Origin: Blumeriella jaapii
Lineage: Eukaryota; Ascomycota; Leotiomycetes; Helotiales; Drepanopezizaceae
Assembly: GCA_009599575.1 (NCBI GenBank)
Contig: VWND01000010.1
Location: 124,001 to 188,000, forward strand
Direction of reading: 5' to 3'
DNA length: 64,000 nt
Below are positions 45,347-59,100 of this stretch, piece by piece. A program made the position numbers and the translations under genes. The number at the start of each line of letters is the position of its first letter. Position 1 is the first letter of the stretch. The notes under the pieces are model-generated. The model was not told where the DNA came from. It saw only the letters and a list, made by a program, of their open reading frames with translations, and searched no databases.

Positions 45347-47697
45347 TCAGTAGGGCACCGGCGGGCTCAGGGTGAAGGTCACGGGCGATCCCGACAGGGA
45401 CACCCAGATGGTCAGGGGATCTCCGCCGACCTTCTCGGTCGTGAACCACTGGGTGAAGGTGACGCTGCCGGGGAACGTGACGGGGATCTTGGCTGTGCAG
45501 GTGTTGCCCGTCGCGCTCAGGGTGACGGCGGTGATGGTCTTGGAGGTCGGGTCGGTCGTGTACGTGAGGCTGGGCGAGCACTGGTCTCTCGTCATGCGCT
45601 TCGTGAACTCGGCGGCGATGTCGTCGTGCTTGAGCGAGATCATGGGCCAGCTGACGAGACGCACCATCTCCTGGACGACGGTCTCGCCCCAGGCTTGCAG
45701 CATCGACAGCTTCTTCGCGACGCCGTTGATGGTCGTGGTGCCCGCGGTCACGTAGTTCAGGTTGGCCTGGTGGAACATGAAGGGGTCGTGGTAGAGACCG
45801 AGCAGATGGCGCGTGTTGGTGCTCTTCTCGAGGGTGAGAAGGGTGTACCAGTCGCCGGCGCCGCCAGAAGTGTCCTGCCATTCGGCGACGGTGCAGTTGG
45901 GCAGATGGCAGTTGTAGTAGATGTTGGTCGCCCAGCGGGGGACGATGGTGCGCCGGCGTAGCCATTCGCGGCGACGGTCGAGATGAGCGGCCACATGTCG
46001 TTCTGCTGGTTCCGGAGCACCGGACGAGTGTTGTCCCCGACCACATTCTTGATGCCATTGTCGAGCCAGGCTTTGATCGCGTCGCCGTTGTGCAGACCCG
46101 TGATGGCCGGGGGAATGATGCCGTTGGGGGAGAATCGAGACGCGGCCGTGATCCAGCCTTGTTGCAGCCACGCTTGGTTCCATGAGATCTCGCGGGAGAC
46201 ATCGAAGTAGGTCGCATTGTTCTCGTCCTCGTGCGTGAAGGTGTGAGAGACGTGAGCCATGGCATTCAGGTTGCCGAAGTTCGAGAACCACATCTTGAGG
46301 CTGTCCAAGTTCGTGCAGAACGTCGTGTAGGGGTAAGTCGTCGGCGTCGACGGCCACAGGTTCTTCCCGGTGCCCAGCGGCTTTTGAAACTCGAGCGCCG
46401 TATCATTCTGCTCGGGATAATCAATGGCATCGATGCCGCACGCAGTGGCACCGCTCGTCGTGGCGGCCGCGATTTCGATGTTGCCGTTTCCGTTGTGGCC
46501 GATCTCCATGAAATAGGTGCTTCCGGGCGACATTCGCGAGTTGATATCACGGGTCCACGTGACGTGCTGGTCCAGGTCGGGAGCGGTGATGCGGAAAGTC
46601 GTGCCAGCGGGGCGATAGATGCTCGAGGTCAGAAACATGTCGTCGACTTGGGTGCTGAAGTACACACGTCGGAAGCCGGTGTACAGACCTCGCGTCGCCC
46701 AGGTGATCCAGGAGTGCTGGAGGTAGTTGGACGTGGCGGACCAGTCAGTGGCAAAGCTGATGAAGAACACCATCTGCTTGCGGCCGTCGATGGTGTTGAT
46801 GACGCCCGCCGTCGACTTGCTGGGATATCCAGCGGCGGGGGCAAAGGAAGCGAACTCGCTGGCAATCGTGGTGTTGGTGATCGTGGCAGGATAGTCTCGA
46901 GGATGTTAGTTAGCCTTCTCTCTGCCATGAGCGAGACGTTGCGACTTACGGTAAAGACCGACGGTGCTGACGCCCGCGCCAACCTTCATCCCGGACGTGG
47001 GAAACGCGCTAGTGCTGGAGATGCTGATCAACTGCTCGACTCCAGTGTCGCAACATCCGCCAGAGACGGCGGCCGTCCCGAACGCTGGGCCGGGTAGACA
47101 TCAAGCCGGACCATGCGTACGCCAAAGTTGACTTGGTACTGGTACAAGGTCGCAAATTGGGCCGTGGTGAGCGCGCTCTGGAAGCCTAGCGTTCCCCCAT
47201 AGTCGTAGGAAACCTCGGAGAGAATGACAATCGCGGCGTAGTTACCAGCAGTGAGAGAGCTGTTGAGGGCTGGAAGTGCAATGCCCTCTTTCGGAACGAC
47301 GACAACTTGGAAGGGAATCCCATATCCGTTGAGACCCGAGGTTGCGGAGGATGCGGAAGCAGTGTCACGAGCGAACACCAGGATCGTGCCCTTGACACTG
47401 GTACCCAGTGCTCCGGTGGTGGGCGCGGCAATCGGCGCGTGATATATAGTGGTGTTGGCAATCACAGCGAGTCCGTTAACTAGACATGTCAACATAGGCA
47501 TCTGACGCCGGCCGAGTGAGAAGCAGCATACTTATGGTGGTGATGGTTTGCACTATGGGCGTCAGTAGATCGAAGAGAGGCCCATCCGGCGATTGGACCT
47601 GTTCGGATTGGGCCTGCCTCGGGTGATGAGAATGCGCAAAGGCTCCGGACGCAGCGCACCACAAGAGCACGGCTTTGGATAGGGTGTTGGACAACAT
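45347..47697 (-). CDS. agd3: Agd3-like GAG deacetylase (CE18), two apparent frameshifts
   Basis: Exons 47532-47697, 46950-47479 and 45347-46895; introns of 52 and 54 nt (GTATGC/TAG and GTAAGT/GAG). Start ATG 47697 precedes a signal peptide (SKAVLLWCAASGAFA). Agd3 removes acetyl groups from GalNAc in secreted GAG, giving the cationic polymer that adheres to surfaces. Visible features are the N-terminal carbohydrate-binding part (GFQSALTTAQFATLYQYQVN) and the CE18 deacetylase with metal/catalytic elements QVDDMFL and HVSHTFTHED. The C-terminus ends TFTLSPPVPY. Two places need one added base to stay in frame: near 47081-47096 (DVYP to FGTAAVSGGCC) and near 45947-45960 (AANGYAG to TIVPRWATNIYYNC). 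Exon lengths confirm a one-base deficit in exon 2 and in exon 3. It is therefore a recent pseudogene or carries assembly errors. Divergent from gtb3. Confidence 0.85.
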
Positions 47698-50120
47698 GAT
47701 GGGCAACCGCGTCGGAGGAAGAGACAGTCAACCGCAAAGAACGAGTGTGTTGTCGATGGAGAGCTGGACGGCGCGGAAGCATTTATGATGGTCCACGCTC
47801 GGCCGGAGAGGAGCACGATCGGGCGGATGCTCGCGAAGCGCGATCAGCACGAAACAGGAGATTCGACCCTGACGATTAGCGGGAGAGCCAAAGCATAACG
47901 AAATGACAGTCACGGACCGTCTAAGCGAGGAAAACATCACATCTTTTACGTTCTCGAGTCTGTGGGTAGGTCGGTAGGGCGACGATGGGAGAGGCCGAGA
48001 CGGGGACCGGGAGACAGGACCATGCAGGGGGCTACGCTGAGGGGGGCAAACGATGAAGGCTGACAGAGCCTGCTGTCGATCAGTATGTAAAGCATTTGCA
48101 ATCGCTCGCCGACGGGACAACACTGCCGACGGAGATCGATGATTGGATCAGGGATGCGCTCGGAGCATATCGAACATGGCAAGATAGAGAAAAGGATGAT
48201 CCGGGGAAAAAGGAAAACAAGAAGCTCGTTTAAGGGAGCCCTGAGCACGCTCGCTCAGCTCAGATAAGCGAGCGAGCTCGTATAAACAAACATTCGGTAG
48301 ACCGGATTCGAGATAGCGTCCTCGGCAAGCCACGTGATCCGGGCTCGTGGCGTGAGTATCTTGATACTCCGAGGTCCGTCGTTTTTCCGACACACACACA
48401 TACACACATACACATACAAACACAAATACACACATACACACATAAACACAAATACACACATACACACATACACACATATACACATACACACACAAACACA
48501 AATACACACATAAACACATACACACAAATACACACATAAACACAAATACACACATACACACATACACACTTAAACACAAATACACACGTACACACACACA
48601 ATGCTACCTACATACCGACGTGGTCGACACGACCAACGTTCCCGCCCACGCTGTTCATCATCACGATTGGTACGGTTGTCGAGCTTTCGAGCAGGGCGGC
48701 GCTTGGGAAGGGACGCAGTCGAGTGTCGAGCCACACGTAGTCGCCGACGCCGAAGTCGATGGTACGGCGAGAGCGGTTGGCGCTCTTACGCATCTTGTCG
48801 TCTGCGCGCTGGAGGGCTGATGTGCCTAGTCCCAGACGTCGTGATGGCGGCGAGCGTACGCGCGAGCTTCGTCAACGTTCGGCTTCTGCAAAGGGGAGCG
48901 AGCAGTGGAAGTGTCGGTCTCCCACTCCCAATCGATACTCTCTCACGAGAGTCTACAGTCTAGGGTCGGGCAGACGGATCACCACTCAGACTTGAAAAGT
49001 ACTGCTGCAGCTGCCCGTCTCTGCTGGACGCGGCTTGCCATCGTGTCGAGCCAACACCTGAGTTGCGAAGGCTCAAGAATATGGCACAGCCAGAAACAGT
49101 TGCCCGATATGCCAGTCCGATCCGAGTACTCTTCTGAAGGGGGTCCAGATCCCGTGGTCGTTCTCAGCCTCCACTCTGTATTTCGACTTCTATTTACGCC
49201 CCAGCGGCCAAGAAAGACGCGGTTTCAGAATCTTATTCCGGCTCGTCTACTCACCCTATCACTGTCCAATTTCTTGTCGTGGTGGACAGCAGTTTACTCA
49301 TGATAAGGTGTTCTCTCGGTATCGTACCTGTCAGGGGGTGCCATAATATACACACACTGGCTCTCCTTTTTGAAACCCCATCCAGATCATGGCCTCATTG
49401 GACGTGGACCCCTCGAAAATCCACATCTCTCCCCGCCCCCTTCCCCAGAAATAAAGTTAGATCGACTAAAAACTGGAGCAGAAAGCTTGTGTGGTATGTC
49501 TGTCCAGGATACCACCCCATCACATAGGAGATTTGTCCCGAATCCCGGCATAAAAAGGCCTCCACATTTTTAGCAGCTCTATGTCTGCCTTGGCCGCCCA
49601 ATGCTCATCCGTCCAAGAATAACTACATCTTCGCCCCTACGGCCTGACCGGATATTTAAGCATGCTAAGATGGGGACCCCCATAGAACCAACGCCTGTCA
49701 TCCCTGACCTGCAAGACATGGATGCGAGTCGAGGGCGTCTCCCATGGCCAAGATTCTGCCCACGTTGGTCCATTTTCCCCCTTCAGAGCTGATCGTGTTC
49801 GTCCCAACTGGTCCATGCGTACCCCAGCTTACGGACTCGGTAGAGTAATTCATTGTGGGTTGGGGGAAATGATAGTCAGATCCACGCCGTGGGGTGCAAA
49901 TGTTGCCCCTCAGCTATGACCAAGGAGCTTGGAATGGATTACTGAATATCACCAAAGTGAAGCCCTCCGATTCTGATCTCTCTTTCTCTCTTTCTGCACT
50001 TGCTCCACACACTCGTTTATAATTCCTTTTCTTTTGTTTTTGTGTAATTCGGTCGACTGAGCATCGAAGTAATCAAGCGCCATATGGAGACGACCATCCG
50101 CTAGATCGCCCAGAGACACA
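47698..50120. promoter_or_regulatory. 2.4-kb divergent intergenic region between agd3 and gtb3
   Basis: The two genes point away from each other, so this region carries both promoters. It holds a CACGTGA box at 48331, a CA-rich microsatellite at 48393-48600 and a TATA-like GCATAAAAAGG near 49548. No coding exon is supported inside. Confidence 0.5.
48393..48600. repeat. CA-rich (ACACATACACACAAATACAC) microsatellite
   Basis: About 208 bp of irregular CACATA/CACAAATA units on the plus strand. Cys/Val/Tyr-rich open frames on the minus strand are artefacts. Confidence 0.9.
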
Positions 50121-53100
50121 ATGGTTGATATCACTGGCGTCATTGCGGGTAACTGGGCCGAACTGAAGAAACACTGGTGGCAACATGTACGCATGGGAAT
50201 CACACTCCAAGAGATAATCGCTCACGATGTATAGGTTGCTATCAGCGTGGCGTCCACCTGCATCGGTGTAGGCACATTTTATTTATTATTTTTAATTTCG
50301 AGAAAGATATGGGCGTCTTTAAGACAAAAGGTGCGTTCGGTTGCGAGAATGGTTTCCGACATGCTGACCCAGTCAATCGCAACAGACCACGGCTTCCAAA
50401 CATCTCAGACTACAAGCGGCGCGCCATCTACAGAGATACGTTCCTAGCTCTCCGGCAGGAACAGTTGCTGAGAAGTCAGAATCCAAGAGGCCTACCTCTG
50501 TGAGTATATATCTTGGCGAATTCAACACTCCGATATCCGATGCACAGGCACAAGTGCTGTGCGGGCGAGATGTGGTGGTCCTGAACCCGTTACAGCCGGG
50601 AATCAAGCAGGTGCTGGAAGATTCGTCACGCCGTGGAGACCTCCCTAGGTCTATAATTGGACGGATCGATCTGGCCAGCGTCCTGAAGCTTTCGAATGGG
50701 TCCGACAAGTCGAAAGATCACGTTGTATCGTGCTTAGACAGGACCATGAGCATGGTGATATCTGCGTTCCAGGGTGCTGAAGGCCAAAACAACGGTTTCG
50801 ATGGTGTGCTGCTGGCTGGCTGGGAGCTCTTCCACATCCCGGTCTTCCACGAGCTCTGCAACGTTATCTTTTCAATCGGTCTTGAGGTATACGTCGAAAC
50901 TTCAGCACCCAACTTTTTGGCAGACAGCACCGCCCTGGCTTGCAGCTCCATTGCCGGGCTATTTATCAGAAACGGATTGGTACTACCAGATGGAGCGAGA
51001 CGCGATTGCTTCGACATGGAGCCCCTGCGGCCGACAGTGAAGGCATTCGTGTCGCAATCATGCGTGCGAAATTTCAGAGTCTTTCTTTGGGAGACTCTAG
51101 ACGACGGGGCGGTTCCCTCTAATGCCGTTCTGAAGAGGACCTTCGCATGGTGTAACTTCTACAGCGTGGTCTCCTGGATAGGGCCTCTGAAGGCACTCGG
51201 AGACGCGACGGTTGATGTCGTGGGGGTGGAACCATTGAGCGCTTTCGCGTGGCTGAAAGAGAAAAAAGTTATGGAATTGCACGATCTATGGAAAAGCAAT
51301 CAAGCGGTAAGTGGTACTCGTGCAGCTCGCTACATCCTGAGACTGATTTAGCCATTCAAGATCAAGCTTTCGGGTCATCGTCAGCCAGTGAATGGGTCCC
51401 TCAGCGACATGCTACCAGGTCTCCAAGTCGCCAACGACGACTGCTCTTGCCAGCATGACAAGCCGGTCTCTGAGCCCTCGGCAATCGATGCTGTCTTCGA
51501 GGAGAACATGGACTGGTTCGAGTTGGGCGATGGAGCAAACAGAGACCCACTCTGCAAATCTGCATCTGGGGCCAGTTACGACGGTCTTGGCTGCTTTCCG
51601 GTCGGCCTGGATGTTGGAGCCGAGGATTTCCAAGAAGTTTTGTTTTCGCAGAGAAGGCTCCGTAAGCTCGACTTACTCGACGCGATTCCCCCGACCGAGC
51701 TCCGCGAGTACGGCAGCATCTTCGCCACCTTCGTTGCGCAAGCTAAGATTTCCGGCGAACCATCAGTGTCTGAAGAATCCTCCATTCGTCTTTTAGTGCA
51801 AACTTTGTCCCAGACGCTGAAAGATTCCCCTGACGATGGGTCCACTGGCATCCGAGTCTTTCTGGGACTTCATTCCGGATTTCAGTGCACCGTTGAGAAG
51901 CAGTTCTGGTCTGTTTATAACGCTCACCCAGCACGATCGAGCTCCGAGATTTACATTTCCAAAAACGCCCAGGATGTGAAGGGAACTTTGCTACATACGT
52001 TCCTTTCAAGTCACGGCCTGAGTCGAAGGGAATGCTTCTTAGCAGAAACTGCATTCCATCAATGGAACAAGAGTCTCATTTCACCTCGCAACATCCCGCC
52101 ACGAATTGTGCAGGATGTAGGGCTTCTTTCTACGGAAGAATGCTTGCAGCTGCTCCAACGCGTCGCTCTCGCGCCTGGTTCTCAAGAGGACGCTCTGCTC
52201 GGCGGAATCAAGGCTGCCGCACTAGAGCGTCTCGTTGACCTTCCTACCTGGAATCAACTCAAAACCATCAACACGGTTGGCTTTCTGAAGGGAGAAGTCA
52301 GCGTCGAGGACCTTATCGAGTCTCGGATACGCTGGCATTGCCAGTCTAAGCGCTCCCACCCCACCGTTGCCGTTGCCGTCGCACTATTCGAGGAAAGCCG
52401 GGAGAAGATTGAGACTGCGTTACGATCAAGGAGCCATGATGATCTTCAGAGAATTGTTGAGTCGCTTGACCGACTTCTTCACCACTCCCCGATCAGCGCT
52501 ATGGGTGACTTGTTCGCTTTGTCCGTCTTCTGCACCATGCGCAAGCTTGCCTTCGAGGAAGTCTACGTCGAGGTCACTGACAGGAACCCGCTTTTCAACC
52601 ACCAAACTGATCAATCTGCTGCCTTTGCCGAGTTGTTTGCTCTGGGCTCACGTTGCGAGGCCTACTTCGACTGCAGCCCAAGCCAGTTTGGCGACATGCT
52701 TTCCGCCAAGCACCGCGATTTCTACTCTCTCCCTGAGCATCAGCCTCCAATGTTCAAGGACTCCATGGCTGCTCTCCCGTCGGCGTATGCCGAGGCGCAG
52801 ATCGACGTGGATCCAAACTACAAGCCCACCGAGATGGCAGCTTATAAGAGGTTCACATTCCTGAGCGTCTTCGCAATTCCGGCTCTCATCGACATCTTGA
52901 TGTTGACGACAACCGGTCATGGCTTGTATCTCAGCGGAAGCAGCAACAATGGCCGGCCAGATTACATGACGGTAGATGAGCAGCACGCGGCGACTACGGC
53001 GCTCATGATTTCGTTACTCCTCTCTGGCGCCATCGGCACATGGATCACCTGTGGTGGCAATTTTTACCTCGCTTCAATGGCTTTCTCTGCTATGAACTAC

Positions 53101-56100
53101 TTCATCGTCACCAGGCTTCTTGGAGGACTCGCCTTTACACTCGTTGTGGGCATCATCGGATTTATCGCCTTTGCTTCCACCAAATCATTATACTTGGCTG
53201 GCGTCTTCTTCCTCTACCTGATGGTTCTGACGACCTACCTTTCGCTCCTCGCAGCCTTGGCAAACTATCAGTTCACTGGCTCGTCATTCCAGTCTGGTCG
53301 CGCAACCATCATCTGCTGTATCCCGATTCTGTTCGTATCGCCTATGGTTTTGATGTTCATCGATGGTCACGACGTTGCTGTCTACTTGACCGTGCTTCAT
53401 GTCTTCGTCGGCATGCTCTTTGTTGGCGTTCGTCGCACCGGCTCAAAATGGACTACGTGGTACCAAAAGGTGTCTCTTGTCGACGATTCCACTTTGCGAA
53501 ACTGGTACATAGAAACCAAGGCGTGCGGAATGAACAGTGTGGAGAAGATGTCCGATCCCGCCGTCCTGAGATTTGCCCGGGAGGCACTGCTAGCTGATGT
53601 CGTTGCTGAACGCAAAAAGCACATGTTTTCTCACCAAACGAACGACCCACTGGTCAAAAAGATGGCCAAGTCTTTCGAGGCCACAAACTTCTTGATGGAC
53701 TGGTATTGCCGGTTCACCGGCGTCGCGAAACCTATCATGTTCAGCTCGGCCTGGAACGTTCAGACCAAGGTTGCCCTGTTCTCGATGCAGAAATCCCAGC
53801 TGGGCATCAGATTTCACAATTGCTTCCTCCACTGGCGCCAGGCAGGAGATGAGATCGGATGCACCATGTTGTACTTCATCCTCGCATTGCTCGACAAGTG
53901 GATCGCTCTCCTTAATGGTGGTGACTTGGTTGGCCTCACTAGATCCGACGCATCTTTGGCCATGCCTGTCGGGTTCGGCCTTGCGTACTACCTTGTCGGT
54001 GCCGTTCTCCTCGATTTCAACAGCAACAAGCTTCATGAGCTTGCGGCACAAGTCAATGAGGGCATCGTTCCAACCGATCAAGATCTTGCCCAAGCCTTGA
54101 AGCAAAAGTCCGACAACCGCAGAAAAGTGTACTGGAAGACTCTTGCTCGCTTCCTGATGCTGCACGTCTGGGGATTGGCAATCACATCTGTCCTCATCTG
54201 GGTGTTTGCCAGCACTGCTCTGAACGAGGATGGAAGCGTCAGCGGTCAAGGTACTATCATCTTCTTGTCGTATGTGTTGGCGTACACTGGGCTCTTGTGG
54301 TACCAGTACACGAAGGTCTTTGCGGGTTCACACGTTTTGAGGCCGCTCCTCGTCGGTGTCGCCGTGGGCTTCACTCTCGGCTTCTCTCTCGACCGCTTCG
54401 TGCCTAGATTCCCTTACAACAACGTTATCGCACTTGGTGTCGCGTGTTGGATCGTCGCAATTTTGTCGCTCTGGTCTGGCAAAATCGTCGGCCCCCTGGA
54501 GGATAAGCCACGGACATTTTCACCAACCCACGTTGCGTACAATGCCTACTCGAACCCAGGGCCAGACCATGCTTGGTCGCAGCCGGAACTTGAAAGCCTA
54601 TTCAAACAGCTCTCGGATCTTTCGGAGAAGGAACGCCTTCCAGTTGATCCCAGATCCAGCTTCGGCAGCCAGGTCAAATCAATCATCGATATGTGCAGCG
54701 AAACCGAGCTCCCAGAGATCGCCAAACGGGCATTCCCCGAAGTCTCCACCCTCCTCAAGCTTAGTATGCAAATGTTTCGAGAGAACCACACCATTGTGGA
54801 GTTCGTCTCCGCCGAGCACTTTTCGGATCCGAGTGTGCGAGCCATCAGTTCTTTCGAAAACGACCAAGTCCGCCTTCTGGTCGCTTGCGAAACGAAGCAT
54901 GTGTCTGTGGCTGGAGACCCTCTGCACGGATTCTACTGGGATGTTGCTGAGCTTCTGATCCAGCTCACTGCTGAGCGATACCTTGGCTACAGTACCCATG
55001 ACTCTTTGCTTATAAGGACGCTGTGGCTCAAGGATGGAATATGCACCAACGCCTGTGGTCCCAATATCCTTGATCGTCATCTCAAGGTGCAGGCCAACAA
55101 CGTTGCAGAAATCACCGGCTGGCTCTCGAGAGATGTTCTGAAAAGTCTCTGTCTTGGATTCGACAGCAACTTGGATGCCGAAGATCTGCCCGGAGATCTT
55201 CGTGAATACATCATCAATCGGTGTATGGGTAAATCTGGTACACTGACTAACGCCCAAACGACGCTTTTAAACAGCAAGCTGAATCGTACCCCTGGTTTGC
55301 CATTCGAGGCCTACATTGCTCGCTGCAATTACGCCGCCGTCTCTGGCTCGCGCATGCTCGCTCTTGTCAATCTTTGGGCAAAGCAACACCGATCCTCGCT
55401 CAGTGGCTTACCACCATTTAGTTTTCAGTCACCAAGCTCTATCGGAGCCACCTCTTCCCGTCCCAGCAGTGCCGCTTCGAATCATTCATCGCTGTTCTCA
55501 GCCTCTTCCTCGTCTCTACGGGTCCTCGACTTGCGTGCAAATACCGCCCCCCCTAAACTGACACTGTACGACAGAGTTCACCATTATATGGGCGTGGTGT
55601 ACCACTTCGCCGGAAAACTTTGCAAATTTCTCTCGGTCGCATCTGTGGCCGATCCTGAATTCCAAAGAGAACTCCGATGCAGTTTTCCGGGAGATTCCCA
55701 TGTGGGAAACACCGTCACGAGATTCATCCTGCTTTCCATCTGGTTCTGGTCCAAGGCCGTTCAAAGCCTCCTCCTTCCCGTGTTCTTGTTTCACGGTCGC
55801 AAGAATGTTGTTACTACTTGGAAGAATCTCCACGGGATGGCAGTGTCTATCAAGCGACGAAGGATTCTGATCCGCAACCTCCAAGGTACTTCAACGGGTT
55901 TCATACACCCAGTCGACAACTCCAGCTTCAAACTCTTCCAATACAAGGGCGACGTCAAGACAGAGCCAACAGATAAAGACCAGTTGATTGCAATCAACAT
56001 GTACAACAACGACATGTCGCTCAAATGCCGTGTGGAAATGGAGAAAGGCAAAACGGTTAACGAATACGTCTACGAATACAAGAACACTGACACCAAAGCA

Positions 56101-59100
56101 TCTAGAAGTTTCTCAAAAGCCGACATGCTGAAGGCCCCGATCTCAAGAAAGGGTACCGCCGGTCACAACCTCCTCCAGGATGTTTCGTACAACTTCAGAG
56201 GACAGATCGACTCTGGCTCCTATCTCATGCATGAGAATTTGGTCCGGTTTAAATATCACTACCAGAAGTCAAGCAAGCATCCAGGTGCTCTGCTCCGCGC
56301 CGAATTCGTGCTTCCACACATGAGCTGCACCGTTTCTTGGTGTGCGCCGCCTAGGCGCAAGGCAGAGAAACTCGACTCCTGGTTGCCCAACTCTCACGTC
56401 ACGGAAGCTACTTTCGTTGTGGGCTCAGATGTGTGGGAGAGCAAGTATTACTACGACCACAAGTGCCATCCCACCATTGTCACGAAGCTTAATGGACTGA
56501 AGGTCGAGACGCCCGATTTGATCCTGCATGATCACCTCAACGTGCTGAAGAAGCCGGAACACGTTTCTTTCCTGGACGACAACCCGCTGTACGGCTTCAA
56601 ATCGATCAACCACAGCAGTAACGCGCTGGCTCGGGCTTCACACGCGGAGTTTCCCAGTGTCCACCTCCCAGGCACGCTCGTGGTTGTGGAAGGCCTGGAA
56701 GGACGATCCTGCATTCGACGGTGTGATCGTTCGCTGGCTAGACGAGCGCCTTCTTCGCCGCGACGAAGTTCTTGCTCCCTACTGGCGCAAGCGTGACTTG
56801 GCTAGCCTTGAAGCCGCAGAGCAGTATTTGGACAAGCACCGAGATGCTGTGATGGCGAGCACGGATTTGGACAAGAACGTGTCGTCCTGGACCCCGTTGG
56901 CTATCAAGATCAACGACCTCTACAGCTTTGGCCAAGGGGGTGACGCTTGCAGCCGAACGCGCTCAAACGCTACGCAAGAAGAAGAAGATGAGGCTGCACT
57001 CCATGTTATCGCAGTGGATACCGGAACCTGGCCCAATGAAGGAGGTGGTGTCTCGGCTTGCCGCAGCGATGTTATCAACAATTTGCGGTCTGTGAAATGG
57101 CACATGGTCGCCGAGTCCGCCAACGATTTCGGCATTCCCAAACGTCAGATCGAGCGAAACATCCACTCGTTGAAAGTCATCCCGATCTGGGGGCTCGATC
57201 TCATGACGCCGACACATGGCCTGTTTAACAACCGTCTAGATTCCGAAGTCGAGCATGTCACGACACATGTCACCAAGTTGGATATCGAGCGTAACTTTGT
57301 TCCCATTCTGACAGCTCTCGTTCGTGGTGCTAGGTCATTAGACTTCTCGATGGCCGATATCAAGCAAGTTACTCGCGCTCTTGTCAACCTGAACGCATAT
57401 TTCGAAGCAGACCATCACTGGAGCGCCGTGTGGAACAGCGACATTGTCAAGTCCGCATGGAGACACCTCTGGCTCTCACAACAGGCTGACAACTCGCTGC
57501 CCTCTGCCAAGTGGTTCAAGACCGAGCTACCGACACTTGGACAGCTCGATCAAGGTCTCGAGCTCTGGTCGAGATATCTGTTCATCTACTCGATCCCCAT
57601 TCCCGATAAAATGCCACCGGTTTTCCAGGCCTCTCATCACAGCGTGTCGGCATCCTATGGTATCGTGTGCAAAATCAAGCGCGGATGCACCCTACAGATT
57701 TGGGACCACGCTATCAGCTGGAGAGAAACGAACTTGTATCTCTCCTCGGCCCTGTGCGCTCTGTCTCCGTTTACGAGGAACTCGTTATTGGGACTGATGC
57801 GCGTCACTTCGGTGTTGACGCTGCACCACGCAGACACCATCCTCCCGTGCGCAGACTTCTTCAACCCCAGCTGGGAGGTGGAGATTGGCACCTGTCGTGG
57901 CAAGATCGAGAATCGGGAAATGTTCAAACGCAAGATCGATCCTGTTGTCAACGGCATCACGAACATGGAGGTCAGTCGTCCTGCGAGTGTTTGCCATGTG
58001 TGGTTCTTGGACTAACGAAACCAAAGCGATTTGCTCCGGTCAAGGAAATCAAGACGGAGAAGCCGACTGTTACCATGCTCTCCCATCTTTGGTAGGTCCT
58101 CCGCATTCCCGTTTTTCTTGGACATGCTAACACCATTTTCCCACAGGTTTGCCAAAGATATCAAGACTGCCTTGCTCGCAGCCGATGTCATTATCAACAA
58201 ATGGGGCTTCTCGGACTACCAGCTGGAGATCTACGGCGCGATGGACAAGACTCCATCCTACACAACCGACTGCCAGGAGATCATCGCCACCAAGTCTCTC
58301 CGTGACAACGTTGGGCTGAAGGGCGAAGCGCAACCCATGTCGGTCCTCGAGCGCACATGGGTCTTCCTCAACTCCTCTGTCTCCGAAGGACTGCCTCTCG
58401 CCTTGGGCGAGGCAGCACTCACTGGCGCTCCGGTTGTTTGCACCGACGTCGGTGCTTCACCCCGAGTCCTGACCAACCCGGAGGACGGATCATGTTACTC
58501 GGCCGTCGTCGCTCCCAACGACCCGGTCGACATGGCTCGCGCCCAAATCAAGATGCTCGCGCTCCTCGAGGAGTGGGCGCCTTACGCAGACCCCGACGCA
58601 GTGTCTTCACCAGAAACCGGCGATTCCTCTTTCCCGCACGACCCTACGCCCGCGGACATCGTTCGCATCACCAAACGCATGTACGAGCAGAGCGAAGCCC
58701 GCCGCCGCCTCGGCATGCGCAGCCGGGAGATCGTACAGAAGTCCTTCAGCGGAGACCGGTACCTGCGCGAGCACGAGCAGATGCTGTGGATCGGCAAGGC
58801 GAAGAAGGACATGCAGCTGCCGGCCTTCGCGCGGCCCTCGACGCGCATGCAGGTCCCCAAGGCGACGGCGGCGGCCAGCGACGTGGACAAGCTCTCCCTG
58901 CGACCGACCATCTCGTGCGGCCCCGACGGCAGCACGCTGAGCATCCGCCGTGGCGGCGTGGGCACCCCCGTCACGCAGGGCTCGATCTCGAACCGCAGCT
59001 CGGCGAGCAGCCGGAGCTCGGCCACGACCGACGAGGGCTCCCGGATCCGGTGGAAGAGCGTGCGATGGGACGACGTGCGCTTCACCGACGTGCGATGGAA

